From Caldicellulosiruptor kronotskyensis 2002 (GTDB taxonomy: Bacteria > Bacillota > Thermoanaerobacteria > Caldicellulosiruptorales > Caldicellulosiruptoraceae), in the NCBI RefSeq assembly GCF_000166775.1, contig NC_014720.1:310001-374000 (forward strand): a stretch of DNA of 64,000 bases, written 5' to 3'. Shown in pieces: positions 32,061-40,899 of the stretch (the first letter of the stretch is position 1; each line of letters begins with the position of its first letter). A program made the position numbers and the translations under genes. A model generated the notes under the pieces. The model was not told the origin of the DNA and ran no database searches. It worked only from the letters and a program-made list of their open reading frames with translations.

Positions 32061-33311
32061 TTACATATTTTCTTCTTGTGTTTGCAGAATAAGCTCTTGA
32101 ACGTAATTTTCAAGTTGTTTTGGAAGACCAAGTATCTTTACATCCATGAAACCTTGAGTGATTAAGGATATTGCCTCATCTTTTGAAAGTCCCCTGCTCA
32201 TAAGATATTCAACTTCTTCCTCAGCAATTGGACCAATTGCAGCCTCATGTGAAAGATGACTTTGCGGTGCGCCATCTGATAATAGTTCTGGCACAGCGTA
32301 CATAAGTCCATTGTCTGATAGAAGAATTCCTCTACAGTCAAGGTGTGCTTTTGATACATTGTGTCTTGCTTCTAAAATTCCGCGCGAGTATATCTTTGCG
32401 CTGTCTTTTACAATTGCCCTTGATATTGCTTGACCACTTGAATTTTCACCTTCCAGTATTATATGTGATCCCATGTCAATTTCTGAGTCTTTTAATCCGT
32501 AGAGCAAAGAGTTAAAAGAAGCAACAGCGTTTTTACCTTTCAAAACCGCAACAGGGAATGACTGTATTGACTTTACAGGCTTTAGAAGAACATAATTTGA
32601 AACAAACACAGCATCATCTTCTACAACCGTAACCCCGCGTGGTCTGACATAGAAATCTTCTGCCCAGTTGTGAACCATTGTAAATGTGAGCTTGCTTCCT
32701 TTTTCAAGATAAAACTCAGAAATTCCAATATGAAGTCCTTCTTTAACTTTTGGTGCTGTTGCGCATCCGTTAATTATTTGAACCTCAGCACCTTCTTCTA
32801 ATATGACAATATTGTGGACGTTTTGTATCCTTGCATTTTCCTGCAAAAGCAGACACGCCTGTATTGGCTTTTCCACCTTCTGCCCTTTGAACACTCTTAT
32901 AAAATACCCATGGGCAGGATGCATTGCTGAAAATGCAGTGTATTTATCCTTATCAGGCTTTACCGCTTTCCAGAGATACTTTTCGCGAACCTCTGGATAC
33001 TTTTCCAAAGCTTCATTTATATCCAAAATCTCAATCTGGCCATGGTACCTTTGCTGAAGTCTTCTGTATACAACAGAGTGGTCAAGTTGCAAAAAACTTC
33101 CTGACCGACCTTCTTCAGATACCTCTATTCCTGCATTTAGTATTGTCTTTTGAATCTCTTCTGGAAGTTTAGATAGCTCTGAAATCTGTTCTTTTTCTTC
33201 TGCTTCTTCAAATTGGGAAAGATCAATGTCTTGTCCATAAGCTGCCTTTTTATTTAAAGCTGACTTTGCAAGCTCTAAAATCTTTTCATCTATATAGTGT
33301 CTTGAAGACAA
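32061..33311 (-). CDS. SufB/SufD-family Fe-S scaffold protein
   Basis: This 416-residue protein belongs to the SufBD family, whose right-handed beta-helix core appears in repeated strands such as AEVQIINGCATAPKVKEGLHIG and NSSGQAISRAIVKDSAKIYSRG. The C-terminal SHLSHEAAIGPIAEEEVEYLMSRGLSKDEA is the hallmark of the family. It pairs with SufC to assemble iron-sulfur clusters in the cytoplasm. The TTG start follows GGGAGGTG. It overlaps the sufC gene by 22 bp. A two-gene sufC-sufB set is the reduced, archaeal-like form; no sufS or sufU is nearby. Confidence 0.88.
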   Translation of the reverse strand: MSSRHYIDEKILELAKSALNKKAAYGQDIDLSQFEEAEEKEQISELSKLPEEIQKTILNAGIEVSEEGRSGSFLQLDHSVVYRRLQQRYHGQIEILDINEALEKYPEVREKYLWKAVKPDKDKYTAFSAMHPAHGYFIRVFKGQKVEKPIQACLLLQENARIQNVHNIVILEEGAEVQIINGCATAPKVKEGLHIGISEFYLEKGSKLTFTMVHNWAEDFYVRPRGVTVVEDDAVFVSNYVLLKPVKSIQSFPVAVLKGKNAVASFNSLLYGLKDSEIDMGSHIILEGENSSGQAISRAIVKDSAKIYSRGILEARHNVSKAHLDCRGILLSDNGLMYAVPELLSDGAPQSHLSHEAAIGPIAEEEVEYLMSRGLSKDEAISLITQGFMDVKILGLPKQLENYVQELILQTQEENM

Positions 33312-34030
33312 TTTTCACACCTCCCGAACCCATTCTGTCTAATCTCTTCAAATAAATCTTCAGCTGAACCTGAACATACAAGTTTTCCATCCATCAAAAT
33401 GTGACCTTTGTCTGCGCTAACATAATCCAAAATGTACCCTGTGTGTGTAACAATCAAGCCGGAGGTGTGACGCTTTTTTATCTTTTCACCTTTCAGAAGC
33501 TTTTTAATCAGATTTCCCAAAAGGGTAATGTTGTCAAGGTCAACACCTGACTCTGGCTCATCCAAAAGAACAAGGCTTGGCTTTTGACACAAAAGCTGCA
33601 GAAGTTCAGACCTTTTCATCTCACCACCAGAAAATCCATAATTTACTTCTCTTGATAGGTGTTCTTCTAAATTTAAAATTCTTGCATATTCTTGTATGTC
33701 AGCATCGGTGTTTCTTATAGATTTTATTATTTCAGCAAGCTTTTGAAGTTCAACACCTCTTATAGCTGGTGGTTTTTGGAACATCATTCCAATTCCAAGT
33801 TTTGCTCTTTCATGTGTTGGCATGTATGTGATGTCAATACCATTGAAAATTATCTTGCCGTACGTTATTTTGTATTTTGGAAGACCCATTATGCTCATCA
33901 TGAGTGTTGTCTTTCCACTTCCGTTTGGACCAAATAGAATATGAGTTTCTCCGTCGGGGATGGTAAGTGAAACTCCTTTTAAAATTTCTTTTGAGCCAAC
34001 CTCCACATGAAGGTCAACGATTTCAAGCAT
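33290..34030 (-). CDS. sufC: SufC-like Fe-S assembly ATPase
   Basis: This 246-residue ABC ATPase has Walker A GPNGSGKTT, a Q-loop (MMFQKPPAIRGV), the signature YGFSGGEMKRSELLQLL (the SGGEMKR form is typical of SufC), Walker B LVLLDEPESGVD, and a switch His in IVTHTGYILDY. It drives conformational changes in the SufB/D partner encoded immediately downstream. The ribosome site on the minus strand (AAGGAGATG) lies before the ATG. It is the first gene of a two-gene operon that diverges from the c-di-AMP receptor gene. Confidence 0.92.
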   Translation of the reverse strand: MLEIVDLHVEVGSKEILKGVSLTIPDGETHILFGPNGSGKTTLMMSIMGLPKYKITYGKIIFNGIDITYMPTHERAKLGIGMMFQKPPAIRGVELQKLAEIIKSIRNTDADIQEYARILNLEEHLSREVNYGFSGGEMKRSELLQLLCQKPSLVLLDEPESGVDLDNITLLGNLIKKLLKGEKIKKRHTSGLIVTHTGYILDYVSADKGHILMDGKLVCSGSAEDLFEEIRQNGFGRCENCLQDTI

Positions 34031-34201
34031 TTTTGTAACATCTCCTTGTCAAAATAGATTTAAAATTTTCTAACTTAATTATTATACCACCAAAATTGCA
34101 TTTGCTAACAACAAAGATTTGGCATAAAATCTAAATCAACTTAAGAAAATTGTGGTAAAATAATATCATAATTGATTTTTTATAAAGGGTGAATTTAAAA
34201 A

Positions 34202-34528
34202 ATGAAATTAGTTTTGGCCATTGTGTCAGAAGTGGATAGAAATAAACTGAACCTTGCACTTATTGAAAATGGTATTCCTGCAACAATTATATATTCAACA
34301 GGTGGTTTTTTGAATAGGGGCACTGTTACATTCATGATAGGTGCTGAAGATGACAGGCTTGATGAGGTGATTGAGCTTATAAAAAAGAATGTATCAGAAA
34401 GGAAAGAGGTTTCAAAGTCTACTTTGCCACCAGCGCTGCAGAGCTTGTTTTTTGTGAGCAAACAAAAGATTGAACAAGGCGGTGCTGTAATTTTTGTATT
34501 AGATATTGAAAACTTCTTGAAAGTTTGA
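34202..34528 (+). CDS. darA: PII-like cyclic di-AMP receptor
   Basis: This 108-residue protein matches the DarA/PstA (DUF970) family. The start MKLVLAIVSEVDRNKLNLAL, the conserved TGGFLNRGTVTFMIGAEDDRLDEVIELIKKN with the nucleotide-binding T-loop base, and the final GGAVIFVLDIENF all fit. These trimeric PII-like proteins bind c-di-AMP in the cytoplasm; their output is not established. The middle loop (KEVSKSTLPPALQSLFFVSK) is short, as in the family. It is followed by a CsoR-like palindrome and the thioredoxin-reductase-like gene. Confidence 0.88.
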   Translation: MKLVLAIVSEVDRNKLNLALIENGIPATIIYSTGGFLNRGTVTFMIGAEDDRLDEVIELIKKNVSERKEVSKSTLPPALQSLFFVSKQKIEQGGAVIFVLDIENFLKV

Positions 34529-34544
34529 AATGATAGTTTTAAAA

Positions 34545-34565
34545 TATACCCTGTATGGGTATAAT
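34545..34565 (+). promoter_or_regulatory. CsoR/CstR-like palindrome overlapping a -10 box
   Basis: TATACCC-TGTAT-GGGTATA (34545-34563) is a perfect 7+7 inverted repeat that runs into TATAAT (34560-34565). Runs of C then G flanked by TA are typical of CsoR-family (copper or persulfide) operators. It precedes the thioredoxin-reductase-like gene; the -35 region is weak. Confidence 0.55.
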
Positions 34566-34586
34566 AATATGGGGGTGAAGTTGAAG

Positions 34587-35459
34587 ATGATTTATGATTG
34601 TGCTGTGATTGGGGCAGGACCAGCGGGCTTATCTGCTGCTATAAATCTTGCTCAGACAAACAGAAGTGTTGTTGTATTTGCAACAAAACAGGAAGACTCC
34701 AGTATCTACAGGGCACCTGAAGTGAATAACTACCTCGGATTTCACGGTGTAACAGGAAAAGAACTTTTGCAGTCATTTTATGATCATGCAAAAAAAATGG
34801 GTATTGAGATTATCTACAAAAAGGTAATAAACTTTTACAAATCAGGTGATATCTTCACGATAAATGCAAACAACGAGTTTTTTGAAGCATATTCTGTTAT
34901 TTTAGCAATTGGCACACCAAAGAAAACTCTTTTAGAAAATGAGTCTGAGTTTGTAGGAAGAGGAATTTCGTACTGTGCTGTTTGCGATGGAATGTTGTAT
35001 AGAGGAAGAGATATTGCAGTGATTGGGGAAAGTGAGGAAGCTGAAGAAGAGGCTGAGTATTTGTCTGAGCTTGCTCAAAAGGTATATTATATACCACTTT
35101 ACAAAAAAAATAAGTTTCATTTTAAAGACAATGTTGAGATTGTTTTGGCACGTCCAAAAGGTGTATATGGAGAAGATTTTGTAAATGCATTAGAGCTTGA
35201 AGACAGGATATTAAATGTTGATGGAGTTTTTATAATAAGAAAGACTATGCCTGCTGACCAGCTAATTTATGGACTTGAATTTACAGAAGATGGGCACATA
35301 AAAGTTGACAGCAAGATGCAAACATCTATTGAAGGACTTTTTGCAGCAGGCGATGTAGTGGGAAGGCCTTATCAAGTTGCAAAAGCTGTAGGTGAGGGTC
35401 AGATTGCCGGGCTTTCAGCCTCAACATATGTGAAGATGGTAAAAGAAAAGCAAAAGTAA
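34587..35459 (+). CDS. Thioredoxin-reductase-like flavoprotein
   Basis: The ATG at 34587 follows GGGGGTGAAG; an upstream frame extension is not supported. The 290-residue protein has the FAD motif VIGAGPAGLSAAI, the redox site YCAVCDG (CxxC), the NADPH motif VIGESEEAEEEAEYL (a degenerate GxGxxA in which the glycines are partly replaced), and the FAD motif GLFAAGDVVGRPYQVAKAVGEGQIAG. It is about 20 residues shorter than TrxB. The degenerate nucleotide motif suggests an alternative electron donor such as ferredoxin (inference). The palindromic operator upstream suggests regulation by metal or sulfur stress. Confidence 0.87.
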   Translation: MIYDCAVIGAGPAGLSAAINLAQTNRSVVVFATKQEDSSIYRAPEVNNYLGFHGVTGKELLQSFYDHAKKMGIEIIYKKVINFYKSGDIFTINANNEFFEAYSVILAIGTPKKTLLENESEFVGRGISYCAVCDGMLYRGRDIAVIGESEEAEEEAEYLSELAQKVYYIPLYKKNKFHFKDNVEIVLARPKGVYGEDFVNALELEDRILNVDGVFIIRKTMPADQLIYGLEFTEDGHIKVDSKMQTSIEGLFAAGDVVGRPYQVAKAVGEGQIAGLSASTYVKMVKEKQK

Positions 35460-35496
35460 AAAGGACTGATTCGGCGAAAAGCCGATGAGGTCCTTT
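35460..35496. terminator. Terminator between convergent genes
   Basis: AAAGGAC-TGATTCGGC pairs with GCCGATGA-GGTCCTTT around a GAAA-type loop, then TTTTGATTTTT. It is bidirectional: it also serves the minus-strand gene ending at 35504. Confidence 0.88.
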
Positions 35497-35503
35497 TTGA
35501 TTT

Positions 35504-35851
35504 TTACTCCCAGTACAACAGGCTCAAAAACATATTTGCAAGCTTTGCCTGCTCTTCAAGAGTGTTTTGAGGTGTTGTACCAAAATATATAGGTACGATT
35601 TCTCTTGATTCCAAAGTCCACAAGAATGCTTTGAATTTTGGGTATTTATGGGTATTTTGCTGCATAAACCACAGAAGGTCGCACAGGTTTTTGTAAAGAT
35701 CTGAGTTTCTTTCTCTTTCCTGTTTGAATTTATTCAAATCTACAATGAGCTCAAACACCTTTGCAATCTTGTATCTGAATTCATCTTGTGCACTACTATT
35801 TTCAAAACTTTTGCAAAAGTTCTGGTAGCTTTCGCAAAATATCCTATACAT
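35504..35851 (-). CDS. Hypothetical protein, mostly helical
   Basis: This 115-residue protein (MYRIFCESYQNFCKSFENSS) is rich in aromatic and charged residues and probably all-helical, ending MFLSLLYWE. No signal peptide or membrane span is seen. I do not recognise a family. GAGGT precedes the ATG by a suitable distance. It is a single gene between terminators, with the FmdB-type zinc ribbon gene upstream on the same strand. Confidence 0.65.
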   Translation of the reverse strand: MYRIFCESYQNFCKSFENSSAQDEFRYKIAKVFELIVDLNKFKQERERNSDLYKNLCDLLWFMQQNTHKYPKFKAFLWTLESREIVPIYFGTTPQNTLEEQAKLANMFLSLLYWE

Positions 35852-35931
35852 TGTACCTCAACCGGAAAATTTGCAGGTTTTAAAGACTATTATACACCAG
35901 CTGCTAAAAAATTTAAAAACAAAAAATAAAA

Positions 35932-35970
35932 GGGCAGCTGTGAAATGTTACCGCCTTAAGCCGCCCTCTT
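35932..35970 (-). terminator. Terminator after zinc-ribbon gene
   Basis: On the minus strand AGGGCGGC pairs with GCTGCCCT (one G-U), followed by TTTTATTTTTT. Confidence 0.75.
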
Positions 35971-35971
35971 A

Positions 35972-36190
35972 TTAAAACCCACAAGACCCACCGCAGCATC
36001 CGCTTGAGCATGAATATCCGCCGCTGTCTGAACGCGAAGATGAGATTATATTGACGCTTTTGAAAACTGCCTCAAGCTCATGACTGTGGCAGTTTGGACA
36101 TTCAATCTCTTTGTTTTCCCTCTCTTTAATTGATGCTCTAACATTGAACTCCTCACCACAATCTTTGCACCTCAAATCGTAAAATGGCAT
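35972..36190 (-). CDS. FmdB-family zinc ribbon protein
   Basis: This 72-residue protein has the FmdB start MPFYDLRCKDCGEEF and the paired CPNC knuckle (IECPNCHSHELEAVF), giving a two-CxxC zinc ribbon. The tail YSCSSGCCGGSCGF is a Gly/Cys-rich segment. Homologues are putative regulators or small metal-binding proteins; no firm function is known. GGGGGT precedes the ATG. It stands alone with its own terminator. Confidence 0.9.
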   Translation of the reverse strand: MPFYDLRCKDCGEEFNVRASIKERENKEIECPNCHSHELEAVFKSVNIISSSRSDSGGYSCSSGCCGGSCGF

Positions 36191-36435
36191 ACCTTATACC
36201 CCCTTAAGAACAATGAATATCTTAATATTTATTATAAGCAGCATTGAATATTATGTCAATATACTATAGTAGGGTATACTTAAAAAACGAACAAATATCA
36301 ACTAAAATGAAATGCATTTGAGTATTCAAGAGATTACGCAATATATCTTTAAGCATTTGTTTTTATGGTATAATCATTTTTGAACCAACAAGAAAGTTGA
36401 AAAAAATAATAAAACGTTTTGAGGGTGAAGGGTAT

Positions 36436-38079
36436 ATGCATGAGGTATTTTTTAACCTGGCAGAAAGATTAGGTGTAATTGTCACGTTGGCTTTTTTTCT
36501 CTCAAGAACTAAATTGTTTGGCAATATACTGAACCAGCAATTAAATATTATTCAAAAAGTAGGGTTAATAATAGGCGGAGGATTATTTGGGATATTAGGG
36601 ACATATTGGGGAATACCAATTAAAGGTGCAATTGCAAATTCGCGTGTGATAGGACCTGCTATTGTTGGCATCATTGGGGGACCTTATATTGGTCTTTTGG
36701 CTGGATTCATTGCAGGGTTTCATCGCGCTTTGCTGGGTGGTTTTACTGCTGTTGCTTGTGGTATTTCGACAACTGTTGAGGGACTTATTGCAGGTTTGGT
36801 GGCTAAAAAATTTTCTGATAAGAAATTCAAATGGTATTTTGGAATTTTAACAGGAATGAGTATAGAGATGCTCCAGATGATTATTATTTTAACTTTAGCA
36901 AAACCTTTTAAGAATGCGCTTGACTTAGTTGAAGTGATTGGAATTCCAATGATTGTAATCAATGGCATAGGTATTGGTATATTCCTGCTAATCCTTGAAA
37001 ATGTTATTGAAGAAAAGAAGAAGATAGGAGCAGTGTTTGCAGCAAAAGCTTTGCATATTGCAAATGAAACCTTGCCAATTTTAAGAGAAGGGTTGACTGT
37101 AGAGACAGCAAAGAAGGTTGCTGAGATAATCTTGAATAAAACTGATGCAGATGCGGTTGCTATTACAGATAGAAATTCAGTGCTTTCATATGCAGGTTGT
37201 GGGAATCATAAAGAGATTATCATAAAGGCGATAGAAGACCAAGAAATGTTGCGAACATTGGAAAAAGGAGATATATGCACAATTTCCGAAAAAGAAAATA
37301 ATAAAGGTGATAGTAAAGACAACAATTTGACTACTGCAATTATTTGCCCATTATTTATTAAAAACAACTTGATAGGAACCTTGCAACTTTTTTATAATCG
37401 TTTCGTGCAGCTTAACGAATTTACAACAACTTTCGTCAAAGGTTTATCGCAATTGATTTCTACTCAATTGGAAATTGCTGCTTTAGAGAAACAAACTAAA
37501 CTTTTAGCAAAAGCTGAACTAAAAGCTTTGCAAGCTCAAATAAACCCGCATTTTCTGTTTAACTCCCTAAATTGTATAGTTGCACTTTGCAGAATTGACC
37601 CTGAAAAGGCAAGAGAACTAATAATTAAGCTAAGTGAGTATTTTCGACGCAATCTCAGAGAATGGGACCCTTTGATTCCTCTTTCTGAAGAATTAGAAAA
37701 TGTAAATTTATATCTTACTTTTGAAAAAGCAAGATTTTCAGACAAGCTACACATCGAATTTGATATTAACAATGAGACGACTACTATAAAGGTACCTCCA
37801 TTTTCTGTGGAGACATTAGTTGAAAACGCTATAAAACATGGATTGCTGCCCAAAAAGGGAGGTACTTTACAAATAAAAGCCTCAAAAAATGGTCATAAAG
37901 TTGTGATTGAGGTTGCTGATAATGGTATTGGTATAAATGGAAATGCAAAGGATGGAGTAGGACTGACAAACTTAAAGGAGAGGCTGAAGAATCTTTTTGG
38001 GGAAGAGGGAGAACTTGTTATAACCCCTAATGAAAAAGGAGGAACGATTGCACGATTAATTATACCTATTACGCATTAA
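36436..38079 (+). CDS. LytS-type sensor histidine kinase
   Basis: The ATG at 36436 follows GAGGGTGAAGGG; a TTG at 36397 is poorer. The 547-residue protein has six or so spans with the 5TM-LYT signature (RVIGPAIVGIIGGPYIGLLAGFIAGFHRALLGG), a GAF-like domain (about 200-340), then the LytS kinase core: AQINPHFLFNSLNCI with the phospho-His, and ATPase motifs VENAIKHGL, ADNGIG, GVGLTNLKERL. It is followed after 15 bp by its LytTR regulator and then a CstA transporter. In other bacteria (BtsS/YpdA type) such sensors respond to pyruvate, which fits here. Confidence 0.92.
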   Translation: MHEVFFNLAERLGVIVTLAFFLSRTKLFGNILNQQLNIIQKVGLIIGGGLFGILGTYWGIPIKGAIANSRVIGPAIVGIIGGPYIGLLAGFIAGFHRALLGGFTAVACGISTTVEGLIAGLVAKKFSDKKFKWYFGILTGMSIEMLQMIIILTLAKPFKNALDLVEVIGIPMIVINGIGIGIFLLILENVIEEKKKIGAVFAAKALHIANETLPILREGLTVETAKKVAEIILNKTDADAVAITDRNSVLSYAGCGNHKEIIIKAIEDQEMLRTLEKGDICTISEKENNKGDSKDNNLTTAIICPLFIKNNLIGTLQLFYNRFVQLNEFTTTFVKGLSQLISTQLEIAALEKQTKLLAKAELKALQAQINPHFLFNSLNCIVALCRIDPEKARELIIKLSEYFRRNLREWDPLIPLSEELENVNLYLTFEKARFSDKLHIEFDINNETTTIKVPPFSVETLVENAIKHGLLPKKGGTLQIKASKNGHKVVIEVADNGIGINGNAKDGVGLTNLKERLKNLFGEEGELVITPNEKGGTIARLIIPITH

Positions 38080-38094
38080 AGGAAGGAGAATTAT

Positions 38095-38844
38095 ATGATT
38101 AGGGCTATTATAGTTGATGACGAGGAGTTAGCAAGAAAAGAGTTGGATTTTTTGCTAAAAGAAACTAAAGAGGTTGAAGTAGTAGCTGAGTTAGATTCGG
38201 CAGAAGAGCTTTTTGAAGTTGTTGAAAGGACAAAGCCTGATGTTGTATTTTTAGATATTGAAATGTATGGCTTGAGTGGCTTGGATGCGGCTTTTGAGTT
38301 ATTAAAAATGCCTCAGCCACCAATTATTGTTTTTGCCACAGCATACGACCAATACGCAGTAAAGGCTTTTGAGCTCAACGCCTTGGATTATCTGCTCAAG
38401 CCTTTTTCTTTTGAGAGGGTAAAGCTTTGCATTGAGAGGATAAAAAGAGCATTAGAAAATAGAGGGCTATATACTAAGAAGTTATTAGAGAACCTGAGAA
38501 CATTTACCAACAAAAAGGTTTTAATTCACACAGAGGATAAGATTTTATTGTTGAATAAGGAAGAGATTTATATAGCTGAGGCTCAGGGTCGCTATGCAAG
38601 GATAAAATTGAAGAACAAGTGGATAGCATCTCGTCATTCTCTTTCTGACCTTGAAAAAATCTTGGCCGAACAATTTATGAAAGTTCACAAAAGTTATATC
38701 GTGAATGTTGAGCATATAAAAGAGATAATACCACTTTTTGGTGGTTCTATAATCCTGAGAATGGCGGACGACAATGCAACCGAGGTACCAGTAGGTAGAA
38801 CATTTTTAAAAGGATTTAAAGAAAAATTTGGATTAAAGATTTAA
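38095..38844 (+). CDS. LytTR-family response regulator
   Basis: This 249-residue protein has a receiver domain (VDDEELARKELDFLL, phospho-Asp in DVVFLDIEMYGLSGL, Lys in DYLLKPF) and a LytTR DNA-binding domain from about 140 (IYIAEAQGRYARIKLKNKW, MKVHKSYIVNVEHIKEI, VPVGRTFLKGFKEKF). The gene follows the LytS-type kinase by 15 bp with AAGGAAGGAG as ribosome site. LytTR proteins bind pairs of direct repeats; such repeats lie just downstream in front of cstA, the probable target. Confidence 0.93.
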   Translation: MIRAIIVDDEELARKELDFLLKETKEVEVVAELDSAEELFEVVERTKPDVVFLDIEMYGLSGLDAAFELLKMPQPPIIVFATAYDQYAVKAFELNALDYLLKPFSFERVKLCIERIKRALENRGLYTKKLLENLRTFTNKKVLIHTEDKILLLNKEEIYIAEAQGRYARIKLKNKWIASRHSLSDLEKILAEQFMKVHKSYIVNVEHIKEIIPLFGGSIILRMADDNATEVPVGRTFLKGFKEKFGLKI

Positions 38845-38869
38845 TTTTTTATTTCATTTTATGCACCAT

Positions 38870-38948
38870 TTCACGCTATTTAATACAAAAATTCAGCATT
38901 TTATTACAAATTTATTTTTTGAATAAGGGCTGCGTTATAAAATATAAC
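38870..38948 (+). promoter_or_regulatory. Direct repeats and promoter ahead of cstA-like gene
   Basis: TTCACGCTATTTAATACAAA (38870-38889) and TTCAGCATTTTATTACAAA (38892-38910) are near-identical direct repeats with starts 22 bp apart. They are followed by a promoter, TTGAAT (38919-38924), 18-bp spacer, TATAAC (38943-38948). LytTR regulators bind direct repeats just upstream of -35 boxes, so these are candidate LytT sites. Confidence 0.6.
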
Positions 38949-38989
38949 TAAACAGAATGAGAGAATAAGAACAAAGGAGTGGAGAAAGC

Positions 38990-40780
38990 TTGAGTGCACT
39001 TGAGTTGATAATTGCAGCAGCCCTTATTTTAGTTTTGGCTTATCGCTTCTATGGGAGCTTTTTAGCTGCCAAAGTATTAGTTTTGGATAGCTCAAGAGAG
39101 ACACCAGCAAAAAGGCACTATGATGGGAAAGACTACGTACCTATGAACAAATGGATAGCATTTGGGCATCACTTTGCGGCAATAGCAGGAGCAGGGCCGT
39201 TAGTAGGGCCAGTATTAGCAGCTCAGTTTGGGTATTTACCAGGGACACTGTGGATTTTGATCGGTGCAGTGCTTGCCGGTGCAGTGCATGACATGGTTAT
39301 TTTGTTGGCTTCAGTTAGGCATGATGGAAAAAGTTTGTTCGAGATTGCCAAAAAAGAGGTCGGACCTGTTGCTGGGGTTGCCACTGCAATAGCAATATTC
39401 TTCTTAATAATCTTAACAATGGCAGGATTAGGGCTTGTTGTGGTCAATGCTCTGTTCAAAAATCCATGGGGTGTATTTACTATCGGCATGACAATTCCAA
39501 TTGCTATTTTCATAGGCATTTATATGCACAAACTTCGCCCTGGCAGAATAGCAGAAGCTTCTCTGATTGGTGTTGCATTAATATTATTAGCTGTGTTGGT
39601 AGGACCTTACATCAAAAATTCTCCATTAGGTTCTTATTTAATGCTCTCTGACAAAACATTGGAAATTTTATTACCTTTATATGGCTTTTTGGCTGCAGCC
39701 TTACCAGTATGGTTACTTCTTGCGCCAAGAGATTATTTGAGCTCATATATGAAAATAGGAACTATTTTACTGTTAGCTATTGGTATTATAATTGTAAATC
39801 CGCGTATAAATATGCCAGCTGTTACACAATTTATCAATGGTGGAGGACCTATTATAAACGGTAAGGTTTGGCCGTTTATATGCATTACAATTGCGTGCGG
39901 TGCAATTTCTGGTTTTCATGCGTTAATTAGTTCTGGTACGACTCCAAAACTGATAGCTAATGAGAAAGACATAAAGCTTGTAGGATTTGGAGGAATGCTG
40001 ACAGAGGCTTTTGTTGCATTGATGGCATTGATTGCTGCAACAACCTTGATGCCCGGCGATTATTTTGCTATCAATACAAAGCCAGAAATTTTCCAGAAAC
40101 TTAATATGCAAATCGTTCATCTTCCGCAGCTTTCAAAACTTGTAGGAGAAGAACTTGCAGGCAGACCAGGTGGAGCTGTTACTTTAGCAGTAGGAATGGC
40201 AGACATATTCTCAAGAATTGGTGGACTTAGACACTTGATGGCTTATTGGTATCAATTTGCAATCATGTTTGAAGCTTTGTTTATTCTAACAACAATCGAC
40301 GCTGGGACACGTGTTGCAAGATATATTGCACAAGATTTGCTTGGAATGATTTATTCACCAATTAAAGAAAACAAGTCAGTTGGATTGACTGTATTACTTA
40401 GCGCAGCTGTTTCTTTTGCATGGGGCTATCTCATCTACGGTGGTGATATTAAAACAATATGGCCGGTGTTTGGTGTAGCTAATCAGACCATTGGCGCATT
40501 GGCTTTGGCAATAGGCACTACTATGATCTTGCAAAGAAGCAAGAAGAAAATATATGCACTGACCACCTTCTTACCAATGACTTTCCTGTTCATAACTGTA
40601 TTGGATGCTGGAATTACGAATGTATTTAATGTATACCTGCCTCAAAAACAAATGGTACCTGCTGTATTAGTAATTACTCTGATGATTTTGGCAATTATTA
40701 TCATGGTAAGTTCAGTTATAAAGTGGATAAGCATATTATCAAAGACACGAAAAGCAGAGTTAGCTTTGGAAAATGAATAG
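38990..40780 (+). CDS. CstA-family (carbon starvation) pyruvate/peptide transporter
   Basis: This 596-residue protein has about 16 spans. Family marks are KRHYDGKDYVPMNKWIAFGHHFAAIAGAGPLVGPVLAAQFGYLPG near the N-terminus, FHALISSGTTPK, and TTIDAGTRVARYIAQD. It begins with TTG after AAAGGAGTGGAG. CstA-family BtsT and related proteins are proton-driven pyruvate importers induced by LytS-type systems, matching the adjacent genes. Thus pyruvate uptake is the leading assignment; peptide uptake is the older alternative. A terminator and a hydroxyacid dehydrogenase gene follow. Confidence 0.92.
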   Translation: MSALELIIAAALILVLAYRFYGSFLAAKVLVLDSSRETPAKRHYDGKDYVPMNKWIAFGHHFAAIAGAGPLVGPVLAAQFGYLPGTLWILIGAVLAGAVHDMVILLASVRHDGKSLFEIAKKEVGPVAGVATAIAIFFLIILTMAGLGLVVVNALFKNPWGVFTIGMTIPIAIFIGIYMHKLRPGRIAEASLIGVALILLAVLVGPYIKNSPLGSYLMLSDKTLEILLPLYGFLAAALPVWLLLAPRDYLSSYMKIGTILLLAIGIIIVNPRINMPAVTQFINGGGPIINGKVWPFICITIACGAISGFHALISSGTTPKLIANEKDIKLVGFGGMLTEAFVALMALIAATTLMPGDYFAINTKPEIFQKLNMQIVHLPQLSKLVGEELAGRPGGAVTLAVGMADIFSRIGGLRHLMAYWYQFAIMFEALFILTTIDAGTRVARYIAQDLLGMIYSPIKENKSVGLTVLLSAAVSFAWGYLIYGGDIKTIWPVFGVANQTIGALALAIGTTMILQRSKKKIYALTTFLPMTFLFITVLDAGITNVFNVYLPQKQMVPAVLVITLMILAIIIMVSSVIKWISILSKTRKAELALENE

Positions 40781-40812
40781 AACTTTTAGCAGAATATTGT
40801 TAGAAAATCTCT

Positions 40813-40849
40813 AAGGCTGTCCGTAAATTGCAGAAGGGCAGCCTTTTGT
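40813..40849 (+). terminator. Terminator after cstA-like gene
   Basis: AAGGCTGTCC (40813-40822) pairs with GGGCAGCCTT (40836-40845), then TTGTTT. It separates the transporter from the dehydrogenase gene, although no strong promoter is seen before the latter, so read-through is possible. Confidence 0.75.
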
Positions 40850-40899
40850 TTCATAAATTCAAAACTCAACTAATTTTTTGCAAGGGGGTTAAATTTGAT

